A stretch of DNA of 11,226 bases from Cyclostephanos tholiformis (Eukaryota > Bacillariophyta > Thalassiosirophyceae > Thalassiosirales > Thalassiosiraceae), in the NCBI GenBank assembly GCA_036939975.1, contig JALLPB010001100.1:1-11226 (forward strand). The letters run 5' to 3'. Of the stretch, positions 8,124 to 11,226 are shown piece by piece. The position numbers were made by a program, and so were the translations under genes. The stretch's first letter is position 1, and the number at the start of each line of letters is the position of its first letter. Below the pieces are notes generated by a model. That model was not told the origin of the DNA. It worked only from the letters and a program-made list of their open reading frames with translations, and ran no database searches.

Positions 8124-9937
8124 TCACCATCCCATGAGTTGCTTTTGCAACCTTTGAAATATGACTTTTTCGAGCCTTTTTGTGAACAGGTCGCCTAATT
8201 GATTTTATGAATTTATGTGAACCAGTTCAATATGTCTCGGACCAATGTGTTCTCAAAACCAATGATATTTGATAGCATAATGTTTTGATCATGGAGTCAT
8301 TTGTTGAGGTTCGAGTTGTCCTAAAACGAGGGCACCGACGTTGTCTTCATGGATCTTTATGTGCATTTCTGCAGCTGTATTTTGCAGCAAACCGATAGCT
8401 GAAATGAGCTCCTTTTAAGGTCGATCAATGGAAAAAGGTCTCGACACGATGCACTGAGAGCAACATATTCAGCCTCCATTGTAGATAATGTGATTTCAGT
8501 TTAGAGTTTGTTTTTCCAAATTACAGGGCAGTTAGCTAGGTTGATAACATAGCCTGTCCTGATGCGAACACAATGCGGGTCGTGCTTATCTTCACGCATC
8601 CAAAGACCAGCAAAATCGGCATTGGGATAACAGTCTGTTTTGAAATTGTTACTTGGTTTGAGAATCAGACCTTTGTTGAGTGTTCCTTTCAAATAACGGC
8701 CTATTCGGACCAATGCATCTTCATGTGCTTGTTTTGGAAAATGTGTATACCTAGCGCATTGGTGTGTTGCAAAGGATATATCGGGTCGGCTGTGTCCCAG
8801 ATATAAATGCTTCCATAATTGATAGAACCACTTCCATCAAGGTGTCGGCCTAATGCTGCTTTCTCTGCTGGTGTCTCAACAGGTGTGCTAGTTTTTGAAT
8901 CAAGTCCCAATGCATTAATGATTCTTTTAGTTAGGCCTTCTTGTTTGAAGGTTACAGTATGCTCAGGTCCTTCTCCTTGGTATTGAATATCAACACCAAG
9001 ATAACCTTCAGCCGCACGTTCACGATGTAATGCCACATCTTTGTTCCTCATACGCTCAATAAAACTATTTATTTCAAGGTCGTGTTTGCCGTAGATAAGG
9101 ATGTTGTCGAGATAAATGATTACGATCAAATTCTGACTCATAAAAAGGCACGGGTCTAGGTAGGATGCTTGGAGGCCTTGTTTGATAAGTCGTTCAGTAA
9201 AGTACTGAAAGAAGTAGCGAGGAGCTTGTTTTAATCCATAAAGAGTTTGTTTCAATTTTAGAACTTCATCGCCATGGCCCCGATGAAAACCTCTTGGTTG
9301 ATGCACATAGATCGGCTCTGTGACGTGGCCATGGATGAAAGCTGCTGTAATATCACATTGCACAGATTTGAAACCAAGTTTTGCCGCGAGGATCATTACA
9401 ACTCAAACTGTCGACCATTGAACGACAGGAGCCCACGTCTCAAAATAATCTATTCCTTCTTGTTGTCAATCTCCTCTTGCACAAAACCGCGCTTTGAACT
9501 TTTTAACGCGACCATCAGGGTATCTCCTGATCTTGAATGCCCAGGTGCTTGGCAGCACATTTTTGCCAGGGTTAGGAACATATTCCCAACAATCAAATTC
9601 GTTAACCAAGGTGTTTAGCTCCACACGCATAGCCTGCCAAAAATCTTCTTGAAAAGGACCGCGTGTAGCCATATCAAAAGATGGGTTGTCGTCATTGTAC
9701 TTGGAAGATTTACCACGAGCAGCAAGAAGGCGTGGGTCAAAAATCTCATTGAAATAAAATCCCTTTGGAATCCCAAGTATCAAAGACGAGATGATTTGAT
9801 GTATCTGAGACGCATGCGGGGTCGTCAAACCAAGGTTCCTGTAGCAAAAAACACTCTGTAAGAAAAGACTTGGTCACTTTTTGAGTGAGGTGATGATTTT
9901 TACCGAAACCCTCTCTGTTTTTGATTGCTGGAACAGG
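8124..9937 (-). pseudogene. Copia reverse transcriptase and RNase H, broken
   Basis: RT-RNase H copies element RNA into cDNA. The linker start (PVPAIKNREGFGKNHH, then LTECFLLQEPWFDDP) leads through a frameshift near 9780 to FDPRLLAARGKSSKY, FWQAMRVELNTLVNEFDCWEYV and FKARFCARGD. TGA codons at 9468-9466 and 9405-9403 sit where Arg would be expected. SVQCDITAAFIHG (Asp near 9354) holds the first catalytic residue. TLYGLKQAPR follows, then IYLDNILIYG, whose second active-site Asp is Asn (9105-9103). A frameshift near 8805 leads to GHSRPDISFATHQCARY and VRIGRYLKGTLNKG. RNase H shows NADFAGLW, TAA at 8503-8501, STMEAEYVALSASC, another frameshift near 8420, HEDNVGALVLGQLEP, stops at 8291-8289 and 8255-8253, LGDLFTK, and ends at MGW with TGA 8126-8124. 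Confidence 0.85.
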
Positions 9938-9939
9938 AC

Positions 9940-9949
9940 ATCAGAAACC
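9940..9949. repeat. Right arm of the imperfect palindrome flanking the copia DNA
   Basis: ATCAGAAACC, the reverse complement of 2766-2775, begins three bases outside the copia end. Together the arms would make a hairpin with a G or GTCC spacer if the copia DNA were removed. Confidence 0.75.
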
Positions 9950-9962
9950 CAATTTTAGCCAA

Positions 9963-10150
9963 TTGTAAACTTAAGTATTATTGTGAGGTATTTAATTACT
10001 ATTTAGTAACCATCAAAGACGTCCTGTAACATTCATATTAAGGTCGCAACTATATCTTGAAAAAATACTGTTTAGTAACCTTACATTGATGCGTCGTAAT
10101 CATATACCCTTTTTTCCATAACCATTTAAGACTGGTAAATCTAAAACGCG
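9963..10150 (+). repeat. Degenerate ~20-22 bp repeats (right array), inverted relative to 2440-2710
   Basis: Cores such as TAGTAACCATC (10004), TGTAACATTCAT (10025), TAGTAACCTTACATTG (10074), CGTAATCATA and CATAACCATTTAA recur about every 20 bases on the plus strand. Two exact 11-mers are shared with the left array in opposite orientation: GTAACCATCAA (10006-10016 against 2569-2559) and TAACCATTTAA (10119-10129 against 2612-2602). The stretch is AT-rich with no coding signal. Confidence 0.5.
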
Positions 10151-10160
10151 GCTTTTTTAA

Positions 10161-10254
10161 TTTTTGGCGGGAGCGAAATTTCAATCCGGACAGACCGTGT
10201 CAAAAAAAAGGCTCATTTTGAGCAAATTCAATTTAAAGATTTTGTCACTACTGC
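10161..10254. other. Non-coding stretch with TTTTTGGCGGGA and TCCGGACA motifs
   Basis: No coding frame is seen. TTTTTGGCGGGA at 10161-10172 matches the eukaryotic E2F-type core TTTGGCGGGA. TCCGGACA at 10185-10192 recurs at 10443-10450, so the pair brackets the 29-bp array. Functional meaning is unknown. Confidence 0.3.
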
Positions 10255-10410
10255 TAAGCATCAAATGCACCTCTCCATGCTGGTAAGCATCAAATGCGCC
10301 TCTATTAAATGGTAAACATCAAATGCACCTCTTTTTGCTGGTAAGTGTAAAATGCGCCTATTACGATGGTAACCAGAAATTGCACCCAGAGTAGTTTGGT
10401 AAGCATAAAA
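10255..10410 (+). repeat. 29-bp minisatellite, about five copies
   Basis: Units start at 10255, 10284, 10313, 10342, 10370 and, partially, 10400 (spacing 29, 29, 29, 28, 30). The best-kept part is TAAGCATCAAATGCACCTCT, with a variable segment ending TGG. The first three units are most alike and later ones are diverged. The GTAA-CAT-AA core resembles the shorter-period array just before it, so both may come from one iteron family. It lies between the DUF7869 gene end and the copia junction. Confidence 0.75.
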
Positions 10411-10507
10411 ATTACTACATTTTTTATGATGTGTCACAAGCGTCCGGACATGCTAATCAATAATTATCACTGTGGGAAAAGCCTCGTCTGCTAAAAAACC
10501 CACGCAC
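10411..10507. other. 3' flank of the DUF7869 gene
   Basis: AT-rich non-coding sequence between the gene's stop codon and the 29-bp array, with the second TCCGGACA at 10443-10450. No clear polyadenylation signal or terminator structure is seen. Confidence 0.3.
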
Positions 10508-11226
10508 CTACAGCCCTGCCTCTTTGCCATCACCAAATGCCTCGTATTCCACTCTCTCCTCATCTGCATACTTCTTAGCTTTTAGTGCCACCCTAAATTC
10601 CGATCTGTCGCCCTTTTTGTCCTTCACCTTTCCCTTCACTTCCGCACTTGGCTCAGAATACAACCAATTTGAATGGTACTCATCAGGAACGTTTGGCCGG
10701 TAGTTCTTCCACATTTCAACGGCCTTATACGGATTTAATCCCAAGCATCGAACTGGCCTTAACATATTTCCTGAATACTCAACAAACTCCCGAAAGTTTT
10801 GGAATTTCCATGTCTTTGTGTTCCGAAGTTTGTGGACAGTTTCGGGATGCTCAGCAAGATTGCTCTGCCGGAGAATCATGGTAGAACCATCGTCATTGCA
10901 TGAAAAAATGTGATTCTTCTTTACCTTTCCCGCTAAGTCCCGAAATATGCCATTCAGAAGTGTGTCATAATCGTAGAAGTCTTCGGGGAATGCTGGATGG
11001 ACTGTCACCGACTCCGATCGATTCAACGATTCAATTAATCCTTCCATCGTGAAGATGTTCTGTTTCCGATACTCACCTTTGAGAGAGTTAAATAGCCGGT
11101 CTGCAGAGTTTTTGGTATGGCCCACAACCAGAAAAATAAAGTTGACAACTTTGAAGTACCCCATCGTCATTATCCATGCTGCCAGTTTCAGGACTGTATT
11201 GTTTTTATTTTGCCCCGAGCAATTAT
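10508..11226 (-). CDS. DUF7869-type transposon protein, C-terminal part (5' end outside the window)
   Basis: The frame is open from the right edge to TAG at 10510-10508, giving about 238 residues. Near the start, NCSGQNKNN (11224-11198) and then FLVVGHTKNSADRLFN (about 11134-11087) match the two hallmark motifs of DUF7869, (D)xCxGQNKN and GHTxxxxD, as I recall them. That family is widespread in transposon-related eukaryotic proteins, with an RNase H-like, DDE-type catalytic fold considered likely; the first Asp, just before NCSG, would be split by the window edge. After that come SLKGEYRKQNIFTMEGLIE, an acidic/aromatic stretch (FPEDFYDYDTLLN), and a Lys/Glu-rich tail. The MTMGY methionine at 11170 is internal, since the GQNKNN motif lies upstream of it. 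The reading frame is intact in this window, unlike all its neighbours. It is transcribed towards the iteron arrays and the copia DNA. Confidence 0.7.
   Translation of the reverse strand, partial: NCSGQNKNNTVLKLAAWIMTMGYFKVVNFIFLVVGHTKNSADRLFNSLKGEYRKQNIFTMEGLIESLNRSESVTVHPAFPEDFYDYDTLLNGIFRDLAGKVKKNHIFSCNDDGSTMILRQSNLAEHPETVHKLRNTKTWKFQNFREFVEYSGNMLRPVRCLGLNPYKAVEMWKNYRPNVPDEYHSNWLYSEPSAEVKGKVKDKKGDRSEFRVALKAKKYADEERVEYEAFGDGKEAGL

Larger units (their letters stand above)
2776..9937 (-). mobile_element. Circularly permuted Ty1/copia (CoDi-like) retrotransposon with one central LTR
   Basis: Read on the minus strand the order is RT-RNase H (9937-8124), PPT, LTR (8097-7288), PBS, gag, protease, integrase (to 2776). 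A normal copia element runs LTR-gag-PR-IN-RT-RH-LTR, so the RT-RH half lies upstream of the gag-IN half and a single LTR joins them. Each domain appears once. The integrase end stops inside the linker after DWEHP, and the RT end starts with PVPAIKNREGF, which reads like the continuation of that linker. Both ends carry TCC (2778-2776 and 9938-9936). Total length is about 7.16 kb, equal to one element minus one LTR. All coding parts are broken. Assignment to the diatom CoDi group is from recognition of gag and linker features. Confidence 0.75.

Noticed and set aside
2776..9937. Two independent copia insertions
   Set aside because: The halves show no duplicated domain, share one LTR, and end at matching points of the same linker; a single permuted copy is simpler, though not proven.

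Overview
The window looks like nuclear DNA of a diatom or a close stramenopile relative, built from nested transposable elements and holding no intact host gene. The main evidence is a Ty1/copia-type retrotransposon whose gag, integrase tail and integrase-RT linker (with VPEG repeats) resemble the CoDi copia elements of diatoms. That assignment rests on family recognition from memory, not on a search. There are no ribosome-binding sites, operons or bacterial-type genes.

Layout. (1) 1-501, minus strand: N-terminal part of a broken gene with a CX2C...H...H...C cluster, running off the left edge. (2) 502-941: a spacer between divergent genes, with a 16-18 bp palindrome and three copies of a direct repeat. 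(3) 942-2346, plus strand: a decayed gene (coiled-coil start, conserved-looking core, acidic/basic tail) broken by stops and frameshifts. (4) 2440-2710: degenerate ~20-24 bp repeats. (5) 2776-9937, minus strand: one copia element in circularly permuted order, RT-RNase H-PPT-LTR-PBS-gag-protease-integrase. (6) 9963-10150: repeats related to those in (4), inverted. (7) 10255-10410: a 29-bp minisatellite. (8) 10508-11226, minus strand: the C-terminal part of a DUF7869-type transposon protein, open through the right edge.

The most striking point is structural. The copia DNA contains each part once, with a single LTR in the middle. Its two outer ends both fall in the integrase-RT linker and appear to abut in the ancestral element, sharing only TCC. 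The DNA on either side forms an inverted repeat (10-bp perfect arms) and leads outward into inverted arrays of related repeats and then into two convergent genes. This fits capture of a one-LTR circle, opened in pol, at the centre of a palindrome. Truncated tandem copies sharing one LTR are the main alternative.

The copia element is dead: gag, protease, integrase, RT and RNase H all carry stops or frameshifts, and the RT active site reads YLDN where an acidic pair is expected. Many stops are TGA, several where Arg CGA would be expected, which suggests C-to-T decay at CpG. The flanking genes may belong to one or two large DNA transposons; the DUF7869 protein is the best-preserved reading frame.
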